64,000 nt of DNA, taken from the NCBI RefSeq assembly GCF_010015445.1, contig NC_053128.1, forward strand, positions 11,452,340 through 11,516,339, given 5' to 3'. Within the stretch, counting starts at the first letter, position 1. Each line of letters begins with the position of its first letter. Below the pieces are notes generated by a model, which was given only the letters and a program-made list of their open reading frames with translations, made no database searches and had not been told where the DNA came from. The stretch is from Perca fluviatilis (taxonomy: Eukaryota > Chordata > Actinopteri > Perciformes > Percidae). The position numbers were made by a program, and so were the translations under genes. This document shows, piece by piece, positions 11,441 to 22,494 of the stretch.

Positions 11441-12972
11441 ACACATATCACAGTGGTATGACCTACCTACCTAAAATGAAAAAACACAAAAAAAACCCCA
11501 TCTTTGGTCATTTTTATTTGACGTGTACTTTGATTTTTTTTGTTTGGTCTATGTCCCATCTGATAACATGGAGGGGGCGGGATTTATGACATATACAGCC
11601 AGCCACAGCTTAACATATTTACATAGTAACGTCAGAAGGCTATATTTCAAAACATTCCTACAGTAACTTATATTTCTTCTTCATCATTATTGTATTCATG
11701 CCCTATGACTTTTTTTTTAACAGTATATTGCTTTTATGGTATTCTTTATTGAACACTAATTGTCATGCTTAGCTCATTGGAAAGTGGTGCATTGGGCGCA
11801 TTAGCTGGCCACTATTACAGAGTGTCCTTTTGTAATACAGGTTAGCCAGGCCATTTAAAGTCCACTGGAGTCACTGTTTGTCATTTTGCTATCAATGGAA
11901 GCATAGGCAGTATTAGAGAAAAGAGTCACCGTATAGGCTTGCCAGCCAACTAACCCTAACAGCGTTTTAACCCAAACCTAACCCTTACTAGAGTTCCACA
12001 ACTACACACATCCTATACAAGTACAATTTTGTATGTATTATTTGTGTACCCTTCAATAATTGCTCTTAAGAAATATTATGTTTATTGTCCCCCCCCCCCA
12101 TCTGTTAGATGAAATGTATGCCCATGAATGGAAGACACACTTTCATGACGCTAACTTTCCATTGCAAAGTAGCAAATTACTGCGAGCCTCCCAGCATCCA
12201 AGCTAGCGTGCACCAACTATGCTTTACTTCTTATCTTTTGTGCTGATGGGTGGGAGGTGCAAAACACAGATTTACATGTAGCGATGACTCCGGAGGTGTG
12301 TTTGAGCCTGAAGTGGAGTTATGTGCTTATCAATTAGCTGTTTCCAGCAGTCTGTTGTAACATGTTGTGTGGCATCTCTTATGTGAATGGCTGTTTCAAT
12401 TTACAGCTAATCTGCATATTCTTTTCTCTCCATTATACTCAGTAACAACACACTTCTGTGCTCCTCCTCTGTTATTTATTTCTCTGAAAGGTGCTTGAAA
12501 AGCCTTTACTGACAGAAGGTAAGTGAAGTGTTGCTTTTGGCTGACCTTCAAGTGTTTTTAGGTTTTTATTTGCGAAAAATGCTATGGGTGCATAGTGTCT
12601 CAAAGATTCTCAAAGAGAGTTTACTTTGAAATGGACAAATGGCTTCACAAAGTAATATTTCATGGTCATAATATTCCCAATAGTTCCGTTTGTTCTATTG
12701 CTTTTTATACACATAATTAAGCTTTAAATGTCATTTTTGATCTTGGATATAGTAATTTGACAATAATGATAATAATTTTAAAAATGAAATAAAATTAAAT
12801 CAAGATCCACATACTAGTGTTTACAGAGCGTTAAATTGCATCTCGCAGTCTTCATCGGTTGATGGAGTTTTCTCAGTTGTCATGGATCTGGGTAAGTGTT
12901 ACACAAGCACCTGAACTCCAATGATGAAGACTAGTGGTAGAAAGCTCTGGAATAGCTAGGAAGTGGAACTTG

Positions 12973-12975
<3 letters not shown>
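11441..12975. other. Non-coding sequence, minor simple repeats
   Basis: Contains a C11 tract at 12089-12099 and telomere-like words (CTAACCCTAACAG) near 11950 that are too short to be meaningful. The segment 11565-11605 may belong to the repeat at 10925. No gene is seen. Confidence 0.45.

Positions 12976-13045
<70 letters not shown>
12976..13045. repeat. (AT)n microsatellite, 35 units
   Basis: Seventy bases of uninterrupted AT repeat. It creates artificial open frames on both strands encoding alternating Tyr-Ile. Confidence 0.97.
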
Positions 13046-13048
<3 letters not shown>

Positions 13049-14010
13049 TATATATTATTTGCAACCAGTATTTGTTTTTTTATGAATGTCTTTTGTGTGT
13101 GTATGTGTTTTGGGTTTGTATTGTTGAAAGTACAAACATTGTCATGGACAAAATGATTTTCAAAGCTGAGAAACAAAAGCTAAAGCCTATATTTTCCTCG
13201 GATATAACCACAAATGAGTTTGTTCATTACAATGATGGCTTTATTTTTGTGAAAAGCAACGTATATTGTGCAATGCCTGTGTTAATGTTGATGAATTTCA
13301 TAATTTTGGATATTCGGATATTCATGAATCATCTCTCTTTATCCATCTGGTGGGTTTTTCCATTAGCAAACCAGAAGCTGCGGTTACAAACAACATCTGT
13401 TCATTCTGTCGTACCTAAACAAAGCTGTAGTGTATCCAAACACAGGCATGTTCGTGTTGCCCTACATTAACACTGGCTGCATACTCAGCTACAACGCAAA
13501 AGTGCTGTATAGTCATTGAGAGCATTACGCAAGATATTCCTTTGCTTTCTCCTGTCAAAAACAAATGGGGAAATAAATAAAGAAATACATCGCAAACATG
13601 AGATGCTGATGTTTCCTCAGCATCTAATTTTGCTCATGAGCTTTATTATGCCCCTCACAAGGACTGCTATCGTTAGGTGTCATTTCTTTTGTGGAAAGTG
13701 CACAGGTAATTGCAAATAATGAGCTTATTTTTACAGTGTTCAGCATTTTCCTCCTGGATCCAAGAGACCTGAGGAAATTCTCAGTCAACAATGGCCTCAT
13801 CAGGTACATTACATTTTATTTGTATCCCTCTGGGTGAACAGGATGTGTGAGGAGATGGATGGCAGTGATAATGGAGGTGATGGAAGAGTGGATGGGGTCT
13901 GTTTGAATAGCAGCAGGATCAGCAGGCTCCTCTTCCTCTTCCTGATTGGAAGACGCATGTACATACATGTAGCCATTTCCAGGGGCTAATGACACTGAAA
14001 CATCCACACC
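13046..14010. other. Non-coding sequence, no feature recognised
   Basis: AT-rich. The apparent 178-codon plus frame reaching 13470 is mostly the microsatellite extended by chance and has no recognisable domain. Confidence 0.45.
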
Positions 14011-14017
14011 ATAGTTT

Positions 14018-14260
14018 GCCAGACCTTCCTCCACAGCGCTGTGGAGGAGGGTCTGGCTAGTCCACACAGCATTCCGGGATGAGAGATAAATGCGCTCTGG
14101 TGCATTGACATTTCTTTAAACCAATCACAGACGCAATAACGGTGCCTCTACAAAATAGCCTCGGGAAGGAACTTGTTTTGATGGAACATGTGTACGTTAG
14201 GAAGTTGATTTGGTCGTGCACCAGAAAACTCAGATTGGACAAATAGGATGAATTTAGTGT
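14018..14260 (+). mobile_element. Hairpin-ended dispersed repeat, copy B
   Basis: Second copy of the family seen at 9627-9990. It opens with a 40-bp palindrome at 14018-14057, centred on CCACAGCGCTGTGG with a single mismatched pair, then CACACAGCATTCC, CCTCTACAAAATAGCCTCGG, GGAAGGAACTTGTTTTG and CTCAGATTGGACA. A roughly 40-bp central block of copy A is missing, and the right end stops early. No coding potential. Confidence 0.78.
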
Positions 14261-14329
14261 AATATCTATAAGAGTATATGAAGAGGAATATGTATAGTTA
14301 TGTTTACGAGAAAGAATAGTGTTAGTTAT

Positions 14330-14480
14330 ACTATTCTTATTTTTATTTCACGTGGTCGTTTAGTCTAAAAACGTATTTTCTGTTGACATGTTTTATGATT
14401 TGTGTGGACCCCAGGAAGAGTAGCTGGTGTTCTGCATCAGCTAATAAATCCTAATAAAATCAAATCAATTAAAATAAAAA
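14330..14480 (+). mobile_element. Possible LINE 3' tail
   Basis: The sequence GTGTGGACCCCAGGAAGAG followed by an AATAAATCCTAATAAAATC tail resembles a very common 3' terminus of fish LINE copies. No reverse-transcriptase coding sequence is visible upstream. Confidence 0.35.
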
Positions 14481-14619
14481 AACAGGGTCAGGGTTGTGGT
14501 GACAGTACAGCAGCAAATACAACCGTTTCCCAGCAACCTTCTCCAGCTGGCCCTAAGGAATCTTCATGCTGCATGCTCACTTCAGTGTTATTTTATAATG
14601 TGTTTTTGTCATTAGTGGT

Positions 14620-14708
14620 ATTCTTCTTCTTCTTCCTCTTCTTCTTCTTCTTCCTCTTCTTCGTATTATCATTATTATTAGTATTATTATTATTATCATT
14701 ATTATTGA
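14620..14708. repeat. Compound (TTC)n/(ATT)n microsatellite
   Basis: TTC/CTC units to about 14670, then ATT units with CATT and GTATT interruptions. An open frame across it is a repeat artefact. Confidence 0.93.
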
Positions 14709-14794
14709 GGCAAACGAATGAGGCTCTTCTACTTAAAATTCTAGGTGCATTTGCAGCCACCTGATTTTATGTAAATTTTTAAATTTGCACTTAA

Positions 14795-15256
14795 AGGTCC
14801 CGTGACATGGTGCTTTTTGGATGCTTTTATATAGGCCTTAGTGATCCCCTAATACTGTATCTGAAGTCTCTTTTATATAGGCCTTAGTGGTCCCCTAATA
14901 CTGTATCTGAAGTCTCTTTCCCGAAATTCAGCCTTTGTGCAGAATTACAGCCACTAGAGCCAGTCCCACAATGAGCTTTCCTTAGGATGTGCCATTTCTG
15001 TGTCTGTAGCTATTGAGGAGGAGAGTGTCTCTCTCTCTCATTGGTGGGCCAAATTCTCTGGGCGGGCAAAGCAGAGAAAGGGGAGGTAACCTTGCTCCTT
15101 ATGACCTCATTTTCAGAGGCAGTTTCAAATTGTGAGATGTGCAGAGGAAAGAGGTGTCAATGGGATTTTGAGGTTCAATGTTTGTCCTATTTACCCACCA
15201 CACTGTCGTTATTCAACTACGACAAGGTAAAATCGGTTTTGCATTCCATCACCCCT
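14795..15256. mobile_element. TTAA-flanked MITE with internal 46-bp tandem duplication
   Basis: Flanked by TTAA at 14791-14794 and 15257-15260, as in piggyBac-like insertions. The left end begins AGGTCCCGTGACATGG and the reverse complement of the right begins AGGGGTGATGG, so the inverted repeats are short and imperfect. The block starting TTTTATATAGGCCTTAGTG at 14825 is repeated at 14871 with one clear base difference, a period of 46 bp. A (TC)n patch lies near 15028. No coding capacity. Confidence 0.6.
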
Positions 15257-15260
15257 TTAA

Positions 15261-15675
15261 ATTAAAATACAGACTCTTTTAGGAAAAGTCAGGCAGCAGC
15301 AGGATTGTATTTTTTTATTCAGCAAAGTTATTACCCATATAAATTTCGGTCAAGATGACCGTCATGGTCGTTCTAGTGTTAATGACATCATCTTGTTGCA
15401 CCCTCTTCTTCTGCAGCGGTATAATGGTTTTCTGACTGGAGAATTGGCGCCACCTGCTGCTAATCTCGTTGAACCAACTCCTTATAATCGCATAGTAGAG
15501 TGTGGATGGATCCTAACAACTGTAAGGACCAAGACTCACCATATAGGCCTTTTGTCTACTCTTTGTTTTCATTCATGGTTACATGAACTACACAATACAG
15601 CACCAAGCACTTTTAAAAGATTTAATGAAATTAATTTATTTTTATTTTTCCACTGGTATTTATCATGCATATTGT

Positions 15676-15677
<2 letters not shown>
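15261..15677. other. Non-coding sequence, no feature recognised
   Basis: A short single-copy-looking spacer before the CA repeat. Open frames running into the repeat are artefacts. Confidence 0.45.

Positions 15678-15759
<82 letters not shown>
15678..15759. repeat. (AC)n microsatellite, 41 units
   Basis: Eighty-two bases of perfect AC repeat, encoding artificial Thr-His or Cys-Val runs. Confidence 0.98.
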
Positions 15760-15761
<2 letters not shown>

Positions 15762-16429
15762 ACCCATGTATGTGTGTAATTTAAAGTATTTTTACAATCA
15801 CTTTGGCACTAATTTCAGAATCCTTGAATGTCATTTTTCAAAACTCTAGACACAAAACTCAAAGCCAATGATCAAAATGCACATTTTTCAAAACTCTGAC
15901 ACTTCTTTAAATTGCTTGGATACAATACACATAAACCTAAGATCATGTGTTCATTTAACAAAGATCACCTGTTCAAAATGACACAACTTAACATCAAAGT
16001 ACTACTATTTCAAAAAACAATTCACACATTACATTTCAGATGATTGTCTATTCATTTCAATACAATGATCTAACTATCAATTCATACAACTGCTCAAAAT
16101 GATAAGTTAGTGTTGCATTACTCTTAATGCATAGATGTATGGAAACAGACACAAAATATTCCATGTTTAGATCATGAAAGTTTCAAGATAACGAGATTCA
16201 TTGTGACCAATTAGCGTGGAGCATGAATCACTTAGACTACATTATCTATGGATGTAATATTTCATCATCCTTCTTTACTGTAATGTACCACTGTTTATCA
16301 GACACTGTTTCTATGTACCACCTTTGAGACTATTTACAGTATTGACAGTACTGCACTGTATGGATGCAGGCGCTTGGAATTGCTTGTCCAATTCTGCCAA
16401 CTCGTTACTGATGATTGAGATATATACTT

Positions 16430-16434
<5 letters not shown>

Positions 16435-16504
<70 letters not shown>
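16435..16504. repeat. (TA)n microsatellite inside a DNA transposon
   Basis: About 35 TA units, lying inside the element at 15789-17202, directly upstream of the surviving transposase fragment. It may occupy the breakpoint where most of the transposase was lost. Confidence 0.95.
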
Positions 16505-16510
<6 letters not shown>

Positions 16511-16525
16511 TACTTGTACCACATT

Positions 16526-16637
16526 GTTCGCCATGCCCAAAGTTTTTTTTCCAAGATGTTTGGCTAATTGCAATGTAGATGAGAACATGTGGCCAAATCC
16601 ACAAGACAGAGTTGATGAAGATGTAGAAGTACAGTAA
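16526..16637 (+). pseudogene. IS630-like transposase C-terminal fragment
   Basis: Reading the plus strand from 16526 gives VRHAQSFF; after one frame slip in the T8 run near 16543-16550 it reads PRCLANCNVDENMWPNPQD and reaches a TAA stop at 16635-16637. I recognise the pattern R-H-A-x-x-F-F-P-R-C-L-A followed by D-V-D-E-x-x-W-P-x-P as the C-terminal end of IS630-type transposases carried by fish elements. The catalytic DDE core is not preserved upstream; a (TA)n tract stands there instead. The fragment sits centrally between two matched inverted repeats, which supports its belonging to the same element. It is non-functional. Confidence 0.6.
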
Positions 16638-17202
16638 TCACTTCTTTGTTTTGATTTTTACAGTACAAGCAAGTTGAGGAACACTGCATTTGATATTTAC
16701 AGTACTGTCTTTTCGTTTCTATTTTGTAGCAAATTTTTTTGCTTTGATTCAAATAAACCTATGTTGTGATCGTCCTGTATTGTTTTTTATCAATACATTT
16801 CAGGTTTTGTTCAATGATTCCACTGTGTCTGTAGTATTCTCTCTACTACTGCAGTCCTTTTACAGGGATGTATTTACATCTAGTACCATAATGAAACATG
16901 TATCACCTATTTTGTACTACAATATTTAATGATTGTACGAACAATGACACAGTGAAACTATGGGTAGCTTGTGTGTGGGTGATCTAAAGTAACGTTTCAA
17001 TGGTATTTCACCATAAATTAGTTTTTTGAACCAGTGATTGTGCAAGTGCAAGATGTCTTTAGAGATATGAATGCACAATGCAATGTTTTCAACATTGGAC
17101 AGCCTGTGTTACAAGTGATGACCGTTTTGAGTTTTGTGTCTAGAGTTTTCAAAAATAACGTCAAGGTTCTGAAATTAGTAGCAAAGTGATTGTAAAAAAA
17201 AC

Positions 17203-20084
17203 TAAGTATGTTATACTTCTCTTTTCATTGCTGCACATGTTGCTTGTGTAACATACGTAAAAAGGACCTGAAAGTTTTAGACACATCAGGCATTATGAAG
17301 GGAAATGCCCTGCACACCTGCAAATGTGTGTTTTCACTCTGGCTGATTAGACCTTTGTTCAGGTTGAAATTGGGCCCAGCTATGCAGGGGATTATGAGAG
17401 GTCACCAAACTACATGTACCAATAAGAATGATGAAGCCGGGGGGTAATTATTCCCTTAAGGTAAAATTACAGTTTCAATTCGACAGGACACAAAAAGACA
17501 GAAATATATCTGCAGGAGGGCGACAGGCTTTTTGATCAATACGAGTGACTGAACCAACACTTGACTGTGTGCTGAGAGTTCTCAGAAACAATTGCCTGCG
17601 TGAATCTTACTTTGAAGAGAGTGTTTGAACACCAGGAGGTTTACTTCAAAGGGACTAAATGTTCTCCACATTTCTACATTTAGCATCTCAATCAAAAAGA
17701 AATCACTGAGTTAATTAAATATGTCTCTCTTCATGAGGAGATAGATTTGCCCCAGACTGCATTGTCTGTGTTGCAGCTGTCACGTTCTGAGGGGTAGGTT
17801 CTTATTCCATTTAGGCTTAGTCCACATGCACACTGGTCATTTTTAAAATGTAGCTTTTTCTAGGCGTTATGCCCAGATTTGCAGAGTTATTTTTTCGGTG
17901 TTGTTGTACAGACAGGTAAAACAGAGATTTTGGCATGTATGTGTGCGCTGCTACTTTGTTTGTGAGGTTTCACAAATGCAATGGCGGACGTGGCCAAGAT
18001 AGTGCTGGTTCTAAACTTCCTTTTACATGTTTACACATAAATGTACAGTCAAGTCTGGCTTTTACCATAAAACTATGTATTTTGCCATTTAGTCCCGACA
18101 TGGATCAACGATTTGTGGCTGTGTTTTAGTTGTTAAAATAGTGTAGTGATGTGATATTTGACTGGGAGCCTGCACAGGGTGTTTATTTTGACAATTGACT
18201 TAATGCTCTACCCGTTTCACTTCATGCCCCAAAATTGACCTAGCGCATATATGCAGAGCGGAGAGCCGTTTCTGGGACGCGCTGCATCGCAGCTGGTGGA
18301 ATCACAAGCATTGCCTTGAGTGGCTGTGATTGCTTCCAGTGGCCGCTGCGCCAGCAGAATGCGGCACAGACGCGCCTCGTGGAATTTAGGGGTTACTCTT
18401 TCACTATTTTGAGGAACCGAGGAGTGTGGCTGCCACATCTGCATCAGAAAACCCAATTTAGAATGTGCTACCGAGCAATCAGTGTGACACTGCAGCCAGG
18501 TAGCCTTCCAAAAATAGCTGTTTTTCAGGCTACTGATTTAGGTTTATATTGCTGCCTGTTTGGCATGCTCTTGAGTCAGAGTTTTTTTTTCAAACATTGC
18601 TTGTGTGGGAGGGATTTTTTTTTGCGAACAAAGGAGGGAAACCCTGTGTACATCTGGACTAGGCCTAAGACATAAACAAGCAGTTACATTTTATGAAATA
18701 TATTTTCTTGACTGTTTTTCTTTGGGCCAAAACAGCTACAAGCTGTTAAAAACACAAAATCTGACATCAGAGCTTACAAAAATTACCATGTTCATATAAG
18801 AAACACCATTTGCATAACCATCCATGACCTGCAACCTTTTTACACAGGCTGTCTTCATCTTTATTATACTTTGCCATGTAATCTGTTTTGCATCTGTTTC
18901 TGGATATATATATTTGTCTGTGATTCATCCTTGTTAAATGGCATAATGAGACAGGCATATAGCAGTTGTGAAACCGCATTTCATGAAAACACAAATGCAC
19001 TGCACTGTACATAACTTGAATGTGCTTAATGAGGCCAAGATGCCGTTTCACACATGCTTGCTAAGACACACAGTGGAACACGCGGGGCTCCTGTTGTCAC
19101 TTTCATAAATCACATTCCTCCAGGTCTGGATTTAAGAGTTGAGCAGATTTTGAAATCCATTTTGATTTCCACAGTGGCATGAGGTAATAAATCATTGAGC
19201 ACACTCCCTTATGCATCCTCTTAAAGAGCAGTGAACACCGGCTTGTAAATCTTCCGTGATTTGCCACCCTCCTCTCTTCGGTCTAGGGTATGAACAAAGC
19301 CATACCCATCCTCATCGTGCAGCATGATTCATCCCAGCACTTTCAGCCTTTTGATGTCTGAGGAACAGCTGTGTTGTACTGTAGGACAACTGAAACAAGA
19401 CCACGGAAAAGCTTTTTACGGACAGCGCACTTTGATTCTCCCCTTCTGACTCATGTCGTATACTTGCACATACAATATGCCTTTTGAAGTTTTGAAAAGA
19501 GAGCTGCTGCACCCTTTTTTAATTATAAAAAAGACAGTTTGGTGAGCAGAGAGAAAATAGAATTCATTGCGGTTTTACACAGTGACCAGTGTGAGCAAGA
19601 ATGGTGTTGAAGTATTACACTGTAAGGAACCTGTTTTTAAAGTTATAAAGTAATGTTTATGACAACAAATGTGCAAGATTACTTTCTTGGACTTGAGTCA
19701 GACTTAAGTTGCAAAAACGAGGACCTTGGACTTGGCAGCTCTGAGATTTGACTTCAAAAGCTTGACTCCCTGTTTGCATGTTTGCCTATTATGCTTAATA
19801 TTTTACAATAACTTGGTTACAGCTATTATCACAGATTTGAAAAGAGAATATCGAAATGTTTAACTGTCAGCATTCAGAGACCCAAAACGATTGTTCTGAC
19901 AGGCTTAAGATCTTTTTTGGACTTATCTCGGATGATTTGAGACCTGATATCGACTCGCACCAAAATACCTAAAACCATCTGTTAGCTTTAAGGGTCGCTC
20001 ATTCATACATTTCATAACTTTAATAGCTCAAATGTTGTGGTAACACTTTCTGTCATTCACAAAAGAAGCCCTTTTTTAGTTCAG
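17203..20084. other. Long non-coding stretch, no element boundaries recognised
   Basis: About 2.9 kb. The segment 18200-18430 is GC-richer, with CGCTGCATCGCAGC and GGCCGCTGCGCC words, and may be an old repeat. 18800-19060 is repeat-free and AT-rich. Open frames at 18217-18675 overlap on opposite strands with no domain. No RNA gene is seen. Confidence 0.45.
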
Positions 20085-20190
20085 TTTGGTAACTTTATTA
20101 TCCCAGATGGGAAACTTGATCTGCAGCCAGGAGTGCAACCTAAAACACACAAATAAATAAATAAATAAATTAATAAATGAAACCCTAGCC
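20085..20190 (-). mobile_element. Possible SINE/LINE tail with (AAAT)n
   Basis: On the minus strand the sequence CCCATCTGGGATAATAAAGT is a typical end of fish SINE/LINE copies that finish in a TAAAGT-like signal. An (AAAT)n tract lies at 20151-20178. Class and extent are uncertain. Confidence 0.3.
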
Positions 20191-21451
20191 TGTGAAGTTA
20201 ACAATTTATAAACATTCTACCAAACCCAATGACGTTGGGACGCTTTGTAAAATGTTAATAAAAACAGAATCCAATGATTTGCAAATCATTCTCAACATAT
20301 ATTAGATATATAAAAGACAATATATGTAATGTTTTAACTGATAAACTTTAGTTTTTTTGCAAATACCCGCTCAAATTGAATTGGATGCCTGCAACACGTT
20401 CCAAAAAAGCTGGGACAGGGGCACGTTTACCACTGCGTTACATCACCTTTCCTTTTATCAACACTCTATATGCGTTTTGGAACTGAGGACACCAATTGTT
20501 GAAGCTTTGTAGGTGGAATTCTTTCCCACTCTTGCATGATGTACGACTTCAGTTGCTCAACAGTCCGAGGTCTCCGTTGTTGTATTTTGCGCTTCATACC
20601 GGCCACACATTTTCAATGGGAGACAGGTCTGGACTGCAGGCAGGCCAGTCTGGTACCTGCACTCTTTTACTACGAAGCCATGCTGTTGTAACACGTGTAG
20701 AATGTAGCTAAGCATTGTCTTGCTGAAATAAGTAGGGACGTCCCTGTAAAAAGACATTGCTTGGGCTGCGGCATATGTTACTCCAAAACCTGTATGTACC
20801 TTTCAGCATTAATGGTGCCTTCACAGGTGTGCAAGTTACCCATGCCGTGGGCACTAACACACCCCCATACCGTCACAGATGCTGGCTTTGGACCTTTGCG
20901 CTGATAACAATCTGGATGGTCCTTTTCCTCTTTGGCCCAGAGGACGTGACGTTAATGATTTCCAAAAACAATTACAAATGTGGACTCGGCAGACCACAGC
21001 ACACTTTTCCACTTTGCGTCAGTCCATCTCAGATGAGCTCGGGCCCAGAGAAGCCGGCGGCGTTTCTGGTTTTGCTTTGCATGGTAGAGTTTTAACTTAC
21101 ACTTGTAGATGTAACGACGAACTATGTTAACTGATGGTTTTCCGAAGTCTTCCTGAGCCCACGTGGTAATATCCTTTACATAATAATGTCGATTTTTATG
21201 CAGTGTGGCCTGAGGGATCGAAGGTCACGGGCATTCAATGACATTTCGCCAGACACTCTGAATCTTTTGATGATATTAAGGACTTTAGATGAGGAAATCC
21301 CTAAAAAAAACATTGTTAATTTTTTTTTTTCTTCATATTTTTTCTTTATTTTCTAACCAAAATCAGACAAGGCAGCAATACTTTGCATCTTGTACACAGG
21401 CATGTTATCATGTAATTCCAAAAGGACCAATCAAACAAACCAAGATGCAAG

Positions 21452-21648
21452 TAGTGATGGTCAAATGAAGCTTCGCAAACCACTGTCTTTATTTTCTGAG
21501 CTCACTAGATGGCGCTCTCTGTTCAACAAAGGGTTGAAAACACACTGAATTGCCATTCCTTTAACCTTTGTCTTTGAACAGAGAGCGCCATCTAGTGAGC
21601 TCAGAAAATAAAGACAGTGGTTCATGAAGCTTCATTTGACCATCACTA
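21452..21648. mobile_element. Near-palindromic hAT MITE with 8-bp target duplication
   Basis: A 197-bp element with ends TAGTGATGG and CCATCACTA. About 70 bp of each arm match in inverted orientation (CAAATGAAGCTTC, CACTGTCTTTATTTTCTGAG, CACTAGATGGCGCTCTCTG). The 8-bp duplication GATGCAAG is exact at 21444-21451 and 21649-21656. TAG ends with an 8-bp duplication are typical of hAT. It sits inside the retroposon. A related decayed copy is at 42284. Confidence 0.9.
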
Positions 21649-22093
21649 GATGCAAGCAACAATGCTAAAACAAACAACAAAAAATAATACATACACATGC
21701 ATAAATAAATAAAATGACATAACTTAGGGAGAAAAAGAAAATAGCGGGTTGGTTTAGGCTTTATTTATCTTAAGATTGTAAATATGCTGTAGCAAGTTGT
21801 GATGCACATTAATGTAAACTACATGTTTAATTGAGATACAACATTTTAATTTGATAACTATATTGTCTGTTGTCTTTAGGACATGGCTGCTAAGAAAGGT
21901 GACCATATTAAAATTATACTCATCTAGAGATTCTACATTCATTAAAATTACTCCTTACTCTTTCAAGTTTTCAAGTTTTTTTCCAACAGTGTATCTATCC
22001 AATCTTGAATGTGTGGAGCGCTGCTTTCTCTCGATTTACAAAAAAAAAAAAGAAAAAAAGAAAAACCAGAACCCCCATTATACAGAGTACAGG

Positions 22094-22494
22094 TAGACCC
22101 GCATTAAGATGTTGGGTCTGGGAACTCACCATTGACAGGGCTCAATCCAAGGGGCGGGATAAATGGTTGTCTTTCAAATTCCCTCTGCACGTAATAGGAT
22201 AGCGCTACAACCAGGCAGAGCAACGAAGAAGGTAGCGAAACTAGTTGATAGATTAAACTTTAGCCGTATCCGGTCGGCAAAACTCCAAACACATCTTCCT
22301 TTTTTAAGAATCTTCCAGAAGACCGCTGTTCCCAGCAGCAGCAACCATAAGCCTGCCCACCGACTCTATACACGATGTGATTGGCCTGACCAAAATTTGT
22401 TTTTTCCAGCTCGCAAGCCAACGGAGAGTGCCTACACTGACCCTGGCTGCAAAATAAATTTGCTGCCACTAGGGGCGTCGAGATTTTTAGGCTA
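22094..22494. mobile_element. DNA MITE with TAG/CTA ends and 9-bp target duplication
   Basis: Ends TAGACCC and AGGCTA. Flanked by an exact 9-bp repeat GAGTACAGG at 22085-22093 and 22495-22503. The 401-bp interior has no coding capacity; overlapping open frames cover both strands. Terminal inverted similarity is limited to a few bases. A 9-bp duplication suits MULE or Merlin-like elements better than hAT, although an 8-bp hAT duplication plus a chance base cannot be excluded. Confidence 0.75.

Larger units (their letters stand above)
15789..17202 (+). mobile_element. IS630/Tc1-mariner-type element with about 74-bp inverted repeats, deleted
   Basis: The left arm (15789-15863) and right arm (17126-17198) are inverted copies. 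Both carry TTTTTACAATCACTTTG, ACTAATTTCAGAA and ACTCTAGACACAAAACTC with only a few differences. TA flanks the left end at 15787-15788 and is found just outside the right arm at 17203-17204. A transposase remnant survives at 16526-16637 and a (TA)n expansion sits at 16435-16504. Much of the coding region is gone. Confidence 0.8.

Noticed and set aside
12934..13470. 178-codon plus-strand open frame, the longest in the window
   Set aside because: Its N-terminal third is an (AT)n microsatellite read as Tyr-Ile; the remainder has no domain, no splice context and no homologous texture.
14402..14764. 120-codon frame with Phe/Leu-rich tail resembling membrane segments
   Set aside because: The hydrophobic part is a (TTC)n/(ATT)n tract and its start lies in a likely LINE tail.
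15393..15849. Open frames with Thr-His or Cys-Val runs on both strands
   Set aside because: They are produced by the (AC)n microsatellite.
18217..18675. Overlapping frames on both strands near a GC-richer block
   Set aside because: Overlap on opposite strands and lack of motifs suggest composition effects, probably in an old repeat.
20496..21130. Plus-strand frames of 71-112 codons
   Set aside because: Antisense of the DD34E transposase pseudogene.
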